Below, piece after piece: positions 6,531 to 14,471 of a DNA stretch of 64,000 nucleotides. Made by a program: the position numbers and the translations under genes. This DNA comes from Pseudomonas sp. PH1b (lineage in GTDB: Bacteria; Pseudomonadota; Gammaproteobacteria; Pseudomonadales; Pseudomonadaceae), in assembly GCF_000633395.1 (NCBI RefSeq), contig NZ_AYMU01000030.1, positions 59,882-123,881 on the forward strand, read 5' to 3'. A model generated the notes under the pieces. It had not been told where the DNA came from. It did not search any database and saw only the letters and a list, made by a program, of their open reading frames with translations. Within the stretch, counting starts at the first letter, position 1, and the number at the start of each line of letters is the position of its first letter.

Positions 6531-8657
6531 TCAGCGCAGGTTCCAGGACACGCCCAGGTACACCCCCAGCCCCTCCCCCGGCGTCGAACGCGCCACGTCC
6601 AGCCCCTTGTCGTCGTAGCCCGGAGTCACGGTGGCGGCGTAGCGCTTGTCGGTCAGGTTGCGCACATCGACCCAGGTCTGCCAGTCGTTCTTCGGCGCGT
6701 TGTAGCCCAGGGTGGCGCCGAACAGCGCATAGGGATCGGCGTAGTAGCTGTTGGCGTAATCCACCGCCACCTTGGACACCAGCTGGGTATTGACCGCAGC
6801 GAAGAAGCCCAGGGGCCAGTCGTAGCGCAGCTCACCCTGGTAGTAGTGCATCGGCAGGCCCGGCAGGCGGTTGTCGCCAAAGCGCGAATCGTCACGATAG
6901 TGGAAGTCGCTGAAGGTGTAGGCCTGGCGCAGGCTCAGGCGGCCGACGCCCGGCTGCGACCACAGTTCACTCTGCAGGCTGGCCTCCACGCCCTGGTGCA
7001 CCGTGGGGCTGGCGTTGAGTTCGTAAGGCATGGTGGCGTTGGCGTCCGGCAGCACCGAAAGCAGTTCGTGGCGCACCTGGGCGTAATACCAGGCCAGGCT
7101 CCACTGGCCCAGGCTGCTATCGCCGCGCCCGCCCAGTTCCAGGGTGGTAGCGGTCTGATTGCGCAGCTTGATCGGATTGCGCTGGGCACCGTAGGCGACG
7201 CCGCTGGTGTCCGGAAAACGCTGGTTGGCACTGTAGATCAGCGACCAGGGATGGGGCGCTTCCACCGAGCGGCTGAGGTTGGCGAACAGTTGCAGATCCG
7301 GGTTCAGCTGGTAGCGCAGGCCCAGGCGCGGCGCGTAGTCCCAGTCACCGAGGCTGGTCTTGCCGCCGCCCTCGGGGTAGGTCACCGCGCTTTCGCGGCG
7401 GGTGTAGATCGCCGCCAGGCCGGTGGTCAGCCACAGGTCGTCGGCGATCTCCAGGTCATTGCCAAAGTGCAGGACGGTATCCGAGCCCTGGTAGGTGAAG
7501 TTGCGGATCCGCGTGCCCGGCGCGTAGTTCGCGGTATTGCCGGTGGGAATGCGCACGAACTCGCTGGCACCGTCATTGGGCAGGTGTTTGGTCACCCGCA
7601 GGCCCAGGGTGCTGCGGCTTTCCATGCCCCAGAGGCTGTCGCGGCGCTTGTAGTCCAGGGTGCCGCTGACGTCGCTGTAGGCCACCTTCAGGCGGTTGGG
7701 GCCTTCGCGCAGGTCCATGGGGTAGTCGTGGTACACCAGCCCGGCCTGGAGACTGGATTGGTCATCGATGTAGTAGGTGGTCTTGTTGCCGATGAAGGTG
7801 CTGCCTGGCTGCTTGCGCCGGTCGTCGCGGCTGACGTAGGCCGGGTTGGCCGCCCGGGGGTTGTGTTCAATGGAGCGCTTGGTGACGCGCCCGGCCAGAT
7901 CGTTGTCGGTCTCGCGGTAGCGCAGGTAGAAGCGGGTTTCCAGGTTCGGGTTGAAGCGATAGCCGAAGTTGCCGATCACCCCCCTGCTCTGGCTGCGGGT
8001 GTGATCCTGGTAGCCGTCGGCATTGGAGTCGGTCAGCGAGACGTAGTAGTCGAAGTCCCCCAGCACTTGCCCGGAACTGACCTGACGCTGCTGGTAGCCA
8101 TGGCTACCGGTGGCGTAGCGCACCTGCAACAACGGCGCGTCATAGCCGGTGTGGCTGACGTAGTCGATGGCCCCGCCCAGGGCCAGGGCACCACGGTCGA
8201 ACCCGTTGGCGCCGCGCAGCACTTCCACGTGGTCGACCCACAAAGGTTCCAGCAATTCATAGGGCGTGCCACCGGGGCCGGTCAGGGGCAGGCCGTCGAG
8301 CATCGTATACAGCCCCGAGGCATGGGCGCCCGGAGCACGGTTGATGCCCGAGCCGCGGATCGAGAGCTTCACCCCTTCGTTACCCGCCGACTGGGCATAG
8401 ACCCCGGGCTGGTAGGCCAGCACATCCTGGTTGCTGGCCACCCGGCCCTGCAGCGGGCGGCGCATGTCCACCAGATTGGTGCCGCCGGGCACCTGGGCCA
8501 GCCGGGCCCGGGCCTCTTCCACCCTCTGCCCTTCCCCGGCCGGATCCTGCCCCTGGATCAGCGCCGGGGCCAACTCCACGCCCTGGTTCTCGGCCAGCGC
8601 CGGGCAAGCAAATGCCAGGCCCAACAGGGCCGTGGGCAGGGATTTGGGCAAGGGCAT
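6531..8657 (-). CDS. TonB-dependent outer-membrane receptor
   Basis: A 708-residue receptor. Residues 1-22 are a Sec signal (ending ALA). Residues about 45-165 form the plug, with LSIRGSGINRAPGAHASGLYTMLDGLPL and VEVLRGANGFDRGALALGGAIDYVS matching the plug consensus. The rest is a 22-strand barrel ending in the outer-membrane signature VYLGVSWNLR with a terminal aromatic-x-aromatic-like pattern (Trp-Asn-Leu-Arg). The C-terminal DVRNLTDKRYAATVTPGYDDKGLDV segment is typical of siderophore and PqqU/YncD-like receptors. No FecR-interacting signalling domain precedes the plug, so it is a plain transducer-independent receptor. Ligand unknown; no biosynthetic or permease genes adjoin it. Confidence 0.92.
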   Translation of the reverse strand: MPLPKSLPTALLGLAFACPALAENQGVELAPALIQGQDPAGEGQRVEEARARLAQVPGGTNLVDMRRPLQGRVASNQDVLAYQPGVYAQSAGNEGVKLSIRGSGINRAPGAHASGLYTMLDGLPLTGPGGTPYELLEPLWVDHVEVLRGANGFDRGALALGGAIDYVSHTGYDAPLLQVRYATGSHGYQQRQVSSGQVLGDFDYYVSLTDSNADGYQDHTRSQSRGVIGNFGYRFNPNLETRFYLRYRETDNDLAGRVTKRSIEHNPRAANPAYVSRDDRRKQPGSTFIGNKTTYYIDDQSSLQAGLVYHDYPMDLREGPNRLKVAYSDVSGTLDYKRRDSLWGMESRSTLGLRVTKHLPNDGASEFVRIPTGNTANYAPGTRIRNFTYQGSDTVLHFGNDLEIADDLWLTTGLAAIYTRRESAVTYPEGGGKTSLGDWDYAPRLGLRYQLNPDLQLFANLSRSVEAPHPWSLIYSANQRFPDTSGVAYGAQRNPIKLRNQTATTLELGGRGDSSLGQWSLAWYYAQVRHELLSVLPDANATMPYELNASPTVHQGVEASLQSELWSQPGVGRLSLRQAYTFSDFHYRDDSRFGDNRLPGLPMHYYQGELRYDWPLGFFAAVNTQLVSKVAVDYANSYYADPYALFGATLGYNAPKNDWQTWVDVRNLTDKRYAATVTPGYDDKGLDVARSTPGEGLGVYLGVSWNLR

Positions 8658-8745
8658 CAGGAAAACTCCAACTCAGATAAACGGGCAGTGAAAGCTGCGA
8701 CGTATCAAGGAACGAAGGAAACACATGGCAATTTGGCTTTTTTAA

Positions 8746-8766
8746 CCGGCAAGCGGGTGTTGCCGG
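8746..8766. repeat. inverted repeat in the receptor leader region
   Basis: CCGGCAA, a seven-base loop, then TTGCCGG, flanked by T-rich DNA on both sides. It lies between the receptor start and the upstream pseudogene. It may be a weak plus-strand terminator or an operator; nothing decides between them. Confidence 0.35.
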
Positions 8767-8916
8767 GGTTTTCTCTGGTTCCCCAAGGAATGGCCCGATG
8801 GGCCCCATGGGCAGTTGCCAAGCGTGCCGCAGCCGCGCACCGGTGAACGCCTTCCATGGCTCACGGCGGGTCGCCGCGCCAAGCTAGCCAGCCGTTCGGC
8901 TGACAGCCGATCTTCG

Positions 8917-9359
8917 CTGCTCGTCTTCAGCGCGCCAGGGCGAGTAGGACCAGTCGCAACCCTGGAGAGTCGGCCTGGAGCTTTCATCCTGCTGCTGATG
9001 CTAGTGATGGGTGTGGGGCACTGGCAGTTGCGGCTCGCCGTGGCTGAACCCAAGGGCCCTCAGCGTGGGTGCATAGTCTTCAGGCGGGCCATGGGCGTTG
9101 AGCAGGTTGTGGCGGTCCCAGAGCACCGTGGCCTGTTGCCCGGGCGAATGCTGCCAGCGGTCGAAACGACCGGCGCTGGACAGGTAGGTGTTGAACTCGT
9201 GAATGAAGCCGGTGACGCCCTGGAGGCTCAGCGCCGGACTCTGATAGCGGCCCTGCTGCCCGCCTCCCCGACCGGTATGCAGGACCTGGAGCACGATCAA
9301 CGTGCTCGGCGAGACAACGGGCCAGCGCGAGCATGACGTCCGGCTCCAAGCCTGTACAC
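8917..9359 (-). pseudogene. decayed paralogue of the 4572-5120 gene
   Basis: Reading from a GTG (GTG-TAC-AGG-CTT, matching ATG-TAC-AGA-CTT of the intact copy), the coding potential is broken in three ways. First, about 35-40 codons are missing between the VYRLG start and the EPDVMLALARCLAEH segment. Second, a frameshift follows directly, after which the frame reads TLIVLQVLHTG to GEPQLPVPHTHH. Third, the Tyr codon after HTHH is an in-frame TAG (9001-9003), yet the sequence beyond it still reads CDWSYSPWRAEDEQ, matching FDWQHSPLRPEDEQ of the intact copy. This shows real descent followed by decay. A shorter product from an internal start cannot be excluded. Confidence 0.85.
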
Positions 9360-9365
9360 AGGGAT

Positions 9366-9380
9366 TGATCCTCCTGATCA
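9366..9380 (-). promoter_or_regulatory. conserved leader hairpin of the pseudogene
   Basis: Identical fifteen bases to 5129-5143 (TGATC, AGGAG loop, GATCA). Its conservation despite decay of the coding part reflects recent duplication or retained leader function. Confidence 0.4.
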
Positions 9381-9516
9381 ATGAACATGCCGGGCTGAAA
9401 GCCCGCTCAGCACCGGCATGGCCAAGGGTTTCGATGAGGCTCGGAGCAGGCTGTGAACGCTCGGGCGGTCCCCGCGGGGCCAGGTTTTCACAGCCTTGCC
9501 CACGACCCGCTGCTCG

Positions 9517-9762
9517 CTAGACCGCGGACTTCTTGTACACGGCAATGGTCCCGGCCTTGCGCACGAACACCAGCCCGTAATGGTCAAGATTGGCGCGCAC
9601 CGACTTGCCAAAGCGATGGCGATTTTTTCGCTGCAACGGCTGCCACAGGTCTTCTCCGATGATCTGGCGAATGGTTCTTTCCTGCCCGGCAGGCAACAGC
9701 GTCACATTGTGCTTCAGGGCTGCGGATACCAGGTCCCAGGCCGAAGTCTGCAAATCGTTCAT
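9517..9762 (-). CDS. DUF1413-like small protein
   Basis: An 81-residue basic protein with a clear ribosome site (AAGGAG) eight bases before the ATG. The order LPAGQERTIRQII, DLWQPLQRKNRHRFGKSVRANL and GTIAVYKK resembles the DUF1413 family, in which a P-x-G-x-x-x-T start is followed by a W and an LGR/FGK helix. Function of the family is unknown; the basic character suggests nucleic-acid contact. It follows the predicted DNA-binding gene at 9826-10302 after 63 bases and is probably in the same transcript. Confidence 0.6.
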   Translation of the reverse strand: MNDLQTSAWDLVSAALKHNVTLLPAGQERTIRQIIGEDLWQPLQRKNRHRFGKSVRANLDHYGLVFVRKAGTIAVYKKSAV

Positions 9763-9825
9763 TGTTCAATCTCCTTGATGTTCAACAGTAAGGGCCAGCG
9801 GCCGAGGATGGCCGGGCCGGGCCGA

Positions 9826-10302
9826 TCAGCGCACGAGGATTTCCAGGCGGTGCCCTTCGGCACCGGCTTCCATCTTCATCAGGGTGCAGACCAGTGAATG
9901 GGGGAACCCCAATTGCGCCTGCAGGGCTTGCTGGATCACGCTCTCCAACTGCGCCGGGCTGCAGGAGCGCAGGCTGTCGGCGACGCTGGCACCGACGGGG
10001 ATGGCCGGCGGTTGCTGCGGGCTGGACCCAGCCACGTGCTGGGCGCAGTAGTCGATGAGCTTTTGACAATGCTTCTTGCGGCCGTAGCCGTTATTGCGCC
10101 AGCGATCGAGCCCCGCCACCGAGAGGTCGGCGATCTCGGCGATCTTGCGCCAGGACAGGCCTCGCTCCTGGTTCAGGGCTTCCACCAGGGGGCCCATTCC
10201 CAACACCACCTCTCCCAGGGTGTTTTTCCCCGGGAAACGGCGGTTGAATTCATCCTGGGTGAGAACTTCAAGGGCCTTGAAGGCATGGTCGAGAGTGATC
10301 AT
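9826..10302 (-). CDS. putative helix-turn-helix protein
   Basis: A 158-residue soluble protein. Residues 48-72 (LSWRKIAEIADLSVAGLDRWRNNGY) have the spacing of a helix-turn-helix, with Ala and Gly at the usual turn positions. The rest is helical, and the C-terminal part has no recognised domain. Two copies of a 14-base motif with dyad core precede the gene, which would suit autoregulation. It heads a probable two-gene unit with the DUF1413-like gene. The family is not recognised by name; the DNA-binding prediction rests on one motif. Confidence 0.6.
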   Translation of the reverse strand: MITLDHAFKALEVLTQDEFNRRFPGKNTLGEVVLGMGPLVEALNQERGLSWRKIAEIADLSVAGLDRWRNNGYGRKKHCQKLIDYCAQHVAGSSPQQPPAIPVGASVADSLRSCSPAQLESVIQQALQAQLGFPHSLVCTLMKMEAGAEGHRLEILVR

Positions 10303-10624
10303 GGGAGCGCCTTAGCTGTTAGTGTTTTCACATACTAATACACCAACCACGAAAAACAAAACTTTATTTGTAGGTGTTTTCACATACAACAACCCACCCC
10401 CTACTCTTAACCTTCATCGCCATCCGCCCCGGCCTGCAAGATGGCAGCAGAACGCCGCGCCCCCGGCACGGTGCCCAATACTGGCGGCCGGGTGTCGCAT
10501 TGAAGATCAAGACGTTTGCCATTTGAGCGCAGCCTACGACTGCTGACGGATGCGGCAGCGGGCTTGAGAGTCACGCTCCAGGCTCACACTCTAGGCGCCA
10601 GGCACCACAGACAAGAGCGACCTT
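10303..10624 (-). promoter_or_regulatory. AT-rich control region with two operator-like repeats
   Basis: GTGTTTTCACATAC occurs twice, at 10322-10335 and 10374-10387, 52 bases apart (about five helical turns), in an unusually AT-rich stretch. The core GTG-TTTT-CAC is a dyad. The first copy lies 20 bases from the start of the putative HTH gene, where an operator would cover the promoter. The remainder of this gap, 10390-10624, shows no gene or further motif. Confidence 0.45.
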
Positions 10625-11074
10625 TCACTTCACCAGGCAGATGCGCTCGCCCTCGAGGCCATACAGCCCTTCCAGAACCCCGCAGAGAGGTTCCAGCCCA
10701 AGCAGCCTTTGCGATGCATAGACCAGCGGCAGCGCCTGGCGGAGGCACTGTACTGGCGCGGGATAATCCGCCCAGGAGGGGGTGACGATACCGCTCCAGA
10801 AGGCAATGCAGTCGCTGTTGCCAACAAAAACCACCGGTTGCGAATCACAGACGTGCGCACTGGCGTGCCAGTACAGGTAGCCCAGGTAACGGCTGCCCTC
10901 GCGGCTCTCGAAGGTGGTCCTGACGATGACCTGATAATCCTGTTCGAACCCCTGCCCTGGGCCTGCCGGACGAACCGTCAGTTCATCCTCCACGGTTTCA
11001 TCCATCGGGAAATACCAGACGCCGTGCTCGCGGAGGTCTTGCAGCGTCAACTCGTAGACTTGTTTGTCAGCCAT
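10625..11074 (-). CDS. conserved protein of unknown function
   Basis: A 149-residue acidic protein starting MADKQVYELTLQDLREHGVWYFPMDE. The open frame reaches 11215, but the ATG at 11074 begins the well-structured N-terminus and the upstream part is low-complexity Cys/Arg-rich. The N-terminal DL[RH]EHGVWxFPMDE and the later GSRYLGYLYWHAS suggest an alpha-beta fold like small immunity proteins. No signal, membrane segment or catalytic motif is seen. Unrecognised. Confidence 0.65.
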   Translation of the reverse strand: MADKQVYELTLQDLREHGVWYFPMDETVEDELTVRPAGPGQGFEQDYQVIVRTTFESREGSRYLGYLYWHASAHVCDSQPVVFVGNSDCIAFWSGIVTPSWADYPAPVQCLRQALPLVYASQRLLGLEPLCGVLEGLYGLEGERICLVK

Positions 11075-11148
11075 CGTCCTACTGCCGGGTTGGCTCAGGG
11101 TTGCACCGGTGCATTGCGGTCGCGCCATTTCACTACAAGAGCCTCTTT

Positions 11149-11172
11149 CCTGCAGCAGAAATCTGCTGCAGG
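11149..11172. repeat. perfect inverted repeat, possible terminator
   Basis: CCTGCAGCAG / CTGCTGCAGG with an AAAT loop, downstream of the kinase operon end (11273) and upstream of the next minus-strand gene. No T-run follows on either strand, so it may be a rho-independent terminator lacking a tract or an mRNA-stabilising hairpin. Confidence 0.4.
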
Positions 11173-11272
11173 AGCCGCAGCTGCAAGGCCCGTGCGCCCT
11201 GACGAAGGGCCGCATCCAGAGCGCTCATGGATGCGCGATTGGCCAGGCCGGCTTGCCGCCCCCAATCGCCCC

Positions 11273-12871
11273 TCACGCCGGGTACCCGGTAATCTCGCGA
11301 ATGCTCTGGTACAGCGGCTTGAGCTGGCGGTACATGCGCAGGTAGACCTCGCTGTACAGCCGCTGGTACATCTGCTGCGCCGCGGGCTGCGGCTCGAATA
11401 CCGCCCCCACCCGAGTCATGGCGCCGATGGCACTCGCAAAGTCCGGGTACAGCCCCAGCCCCACCGCACAGGCGATCACCGCCCCCAGGCCTGAGGCCTC
11501 GTACACATGGGGCCGCTCCACCGGCAGGCCGAAGATGTCCGCGGTCAGTTGCATGGCCGCATCGCTCTGGGAGCCACCACCGGCGACCCGCAGGCGGGTG
11601 ATCTTCAGCTTCGAGCGCTTCTCCATGCGCTCCATGCCCTGGCGCAAGGCATAGGCCAGGCCTTCGAGGATCGCGCGGTAGATATGCGCCCGGGTGTGCA
11701 CGTCGCCAAAGCCGATCATCGCGCCCTTGGCTTCCATGCCCGGCTCGCGGATGCCCGGCGACCAGTAGGGTTGCAGGGTCAGGCCCATGGACCCCGGCGG
11801 CACGGCCTGGACCAGGGCGTCGAACAGTTGCTCCGGCTCCAGCCCCTGCTGCGCCGCCTGCTGCACCTCCCGCAGGCCGAACTGCTGCTTGAACCAGCTG
11901 ACCATCCAGTAGCCGCGAAAGATCATCACCTCGCAGTTGTAGTGGTCCGGCACCGCCGCCGGATACGGCGGGATCAGCGGCACCACCTCCAGGTAGCGCG
12001 CGCGGGTGGTGGTGATGGTGGCCGTGGTGCCGTAGGACAGGCAGGCAGTGGTCGAGTCCTGGACGCCCGAGCCCAGCACCTCGCAGGCCTTGTCGGCGCC
12101 GGCGGCAATCAGCGGCAGGCCCTCGGGGATACCGGTATGGCGGCTGGCCTCGGCGCTGATCCGGCCCAGGGTCTCGCCGGGCTTGAGCAGGGTCGGCAAT
12201 TGTTCCTGGCGCACCGCCAGGGCCTGCCATTTCCAGTCGCTGGGGGCGGCCCAGCGCAGGCGCTTGTAGTCGAACGGCAGGTAGGCCACGCAGCAGCCCA
12301 CCGAATCGACGAAATTGCCAGTCAGGCGATGGGTAAGAAACCCCGAGAGCAGCAGGAACTTGTCGGTGGCGGCCCAGATGTCCGGCTGGTGCTGGGCCAC
12401 CCAGTTGGCCTCGGCCTGGGCACGAAAATAGTCCACGGTGGCCTCGGCGCCGATCAGCTTGAACAGCCAGCCCCAGGGCCCCTTGATCCGGCCCTCGACC
12501 GCGCCCTGGCGCTGGTCGAGCCAGAGGATCGCCGGGCGCAGGGCCCGGCCCTGGGCGTCGACGTTGATCAAGGTGCCGCGCTGGGTGGTCAGGGACACGC
12601 CGCGGATCTGCGAGCGGTCGATGCCGGTCTGCTGCCAGAGCAGTTGGCAGGCTTCGCCGAGCTTGGCCCAGTAGTAGTCCGGGTGCTGCTCGGCCCAGCC
12701 GGGCTGGGTGGAAAAATAGGCTTCAAGTTCCACCTTGCCCTTGCCCAGCAAGTTGCCCTGAAGGTCGAACAGCAGTGCCCGCACGCTCTGGGTGCCGTTG
12801 TCGATCGCCAGCAGGTAGGCCTGCTTATTCTTGTTCTCGGGGTTGTCCATGGGGCTCTCTGGGTTGGGCAT
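11273..12871 (-). CDS. FGGY-family carbohydrate kinase
   Basis: A 532-residue cytoplasmic kinase of the FGGY family (glycerol, xylulose and erythritol kinases). The phosphate-1 motif is LLAIDNGTQSVRALLFD near the N-terminus, and the ATP side shows LSYGTTATITTT and GGGSQSDAAMQLTADIFGLPVE. The ATG at 12871 shares one base with the stop of the upstream gene (TGATG), so translation is coupled. Being last in an operon with a GlpD-like dehydrogenase and an AGPS-like flavoenzyme, it probably phosphorylates a glycerol-like polyol or an ether/hydroxylated derivative. The exact substrate is unknown; it differs from the canonical 500-residue GlpK. Confidence 0.88.
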   Translation of the reverse strand: MPNPESPMDNPENKNKQAYLLAIDNGTQSVRALLFDLQGNLLGKGKVELEAYFSTQPGWAEQHPDYYWAKLGEACQLLWQQTGIDRSQIRGVSLTTQRGTLINVDAQGRALRPAILWLDQRQGAVEGRIKGPWGWLFKLIGAEATVDYFRAQAEANWVAQHQPDIWAATDKFLLLSGFLTHRLTGNFVDSVGCCVAYLPFDYKRLRWAAPSDWKWQALAVRQEQLPTLLKPGETLGRISAEASRHTGIPEGLPLIAAGADKACEVLGSGVQDSTTACLSYGTTATITTTRARYLEVVPLIPPYPAAVPDHYNCEVMIFRGYWMVSWFKQQFGLREVQQAAQQGLEPEQLFDALVQAVPPGSMGLTLQPYWSPGIREPGMEAKGAMIGFGDVHTRAHIYRAILEGLAYALRQGMERMEKRSKLKITRLRVAGGGSQSDAAMQLTADIFGLPVERPHVYEASGLGAVIACAVGLGLYPDFASAIGAMTRVGAVFEPQPAAQQMYQRLYSEVYLRMYRQLKPLYQSIREITGYPA

Positions 12872-14466
12872 CAATGGGCGCTCGCGGGCAGGCTGTGATG
12901 GCGTTGCCACAAGGTGCGGTAGCGCTGTTCCTCGGTGTGCCAGCGTTCATCGCTCCAGCCCAGCCGCGGCTGGCACACGCGGCGAATGGCCAGCAGGTAG
13001 GCGGCCGCCCCTTCGGCCAGCAACAGGCCGATGCGGGTACGCCGCAGCAGCAGATCGTCCAGGTGCAGGACCATCTCCGCCTCGGCGGCCACCGCCAGTT
13101 CGGCCCACAGGGTGTCACTGGCGCCGATGCAGTCGCTGCCCAGTTCGCCAACCCGTTGCGCCAGCCGGAGCAGATCGCGGCCATGGCGCCCGGCCAGCCG
13201 CCGCTCCTGGGCGGCGCTGAGCCCGGGGATAGCCAGCGCCGCCACCGGGCTGAACACCGGCGCGCCGTCATCACTGACGCTGCGCCCGATCATCGCCGCG
13301 CAGGCCTGCAGCACCTCGATGGCCTGGGGCCGGAACGTGGTCAGCTTGCCGCCGGCCAGGGTCACGCAACCAGGCTCCTGCCACAGCACATGCTCGCGGG
13401 ATTCACTGGACGGCTTGCCATGGGCCTGGCCCCCGGCACTGCCCACCACCGGGCGCACCCCGGCCCAGGTCGACAGCACATCGGCACCCGTGATGTGCGC
13501 CTGGGGAAACTGCTGGGCAATGGCCGCCAACAGGTACTCCAGCTCTTCAGGGCTGATGCTGGCGCCCAGGTCCAGCGCCTCCCGGTGATCGAGGTCGGTG
13601 GTGCCCACCACCGTCGCCCCTTCCCAGGGGAACACGAACACCGGCCGGCCATCGTCGGCGTGCATGAAGCTCAAGGCCTGGGCCACCGGCAGGCGCCAGC
13701 CGGGCAGCAACAGGTGGCTGCCCCGCAGGGGACGCAATTGCCGTGGGGTCGCCACTGGGCGCAGGCGTTCGGCCCAGGCGCCGGTGGCCACCGCCAGCAC
13801 CTGGCAGCGCAGTTGCTGGAGGGTGCCACTCTCCACATCCTCGACCTGCACCCCACAGACCCGCTCGCCCTCGCGCAGCAACTGCTCCACGCGCATGCCG
13901 TTGACCACCCACGCACCGTCAGCCCGGGCCTCGGCCAGCACGCGCATCACCAGGCGTGCGTCATCGGTCAGGGCATCGACGAAACAGGTGCCACCCAGCA
14001 GTCCCGCGTCCTTGACCCCGGGGGCCAGGTAGCAGGTCTGCCGGGCATCGTGAAAGCGATGGCTGCGCCGTCCGGCCAGGGCGTCGTAGACCGTCAGCAG
14101 GCCACCGAACACTCGGGGCCCGGGAAAGCCGCCACGGTAATGGGGCATCAAAAAACTCATCGGTTCCACCAGCCCCGGGGCCTCGTGCAGCAGGCGCTGG
14201 CGTTCGCGCACCGAGTCACGGGTCAGCCGCCACTGGCCCTTGGCGATGTAGCGCAACCCGCCATGGACCATCTTCGAGGAGCGGCTGGACGTGCCCCAGG
14301 CAAAATCCCGCTGCTCCAGCAGCAGGCAGCGCCAACCGCGCCGGGCGGCCTCGCGCAGGATGCCGGCACCGCTGATGCCGCCGCCGATCACGATCAGGTC
14401 CCAGGTCTGCTCTGCCAGCTGCGGCAGCGCCTGGCGCCGCCATTGCTCGTTCCACGCCTCGTCCAT
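12871..14466 (-). CDS. GlpD-like FAD-dependent polyol-phosphate dehydrogenase
   Basis: A 531-residue FAD enzyme of the glycerol-3-phosphate dehydrogenase (GlpD/EryB) family. The N-terminal Rossmann motif is IGGGISGAGILREAARRG, followed by the GlpD signatures SSRSSKMVHGGLRYI and FPWEGATVVGTTDLDH. The family couples oxidation of a polyol phosphate to the quinone pool at the inner membrane. An ATG at 14466 with GGAGGAG eight bases upstream is preferred over a GTG at 14475 that would overlap the upstream stop. It is the middle gene of a tightly packed three-gene operon. Product specificity (glycerol 3-phosphate versus another polyol phosphate) cannot be read from sequence. Confidence 0.88.
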   Translation of the reverse strand: MDEAWNEQWRRQALPQLAEQTWDLIVIGGGISGAGILREAARRGWRCLLLEQRDFAWGTSSRSSKMVHGGLRYIAKGQWRLTRDSVRERQRLLHEAPGLVEPMSFLMPHYRGGFPGPRVFGGLLTVYDALAGRRSHRFHDARQTCYLAPGVKDAGLLGGTCFVDALTDDARLVMRVLAEARADGAWVVNGMRVEQLLREGERVCGVQVEDVESGTLQQLRCQVLAVATGAWAERLRPVATPRQLRPLRGSHLLLPGWRLPVAQALSFMHADDGRPVFVFPWEGATVVGTTDLDHREALDLGASISPEELEYLLAAIAQQFPQAHITGADVLSTWAGVRPVVGSAGGQAHGKPSSESREHVLWQEPGCVTLAGGKLTTFRPQAIEVLQACAAMIGRSVSDDGAPVFSPVAALAIPGLSAAQERRLAGRHGRDLLRLAQRVGELGSDCIGASDTLWAELAVAAEAEMVLHLDDLLLRRTRIGLLLAEGAAAYLLAIRRVCQPRLGWSDERWHTEEQRYRTLWQRHHSLPASAH

Positions 14467-14471
14467 AGCCC

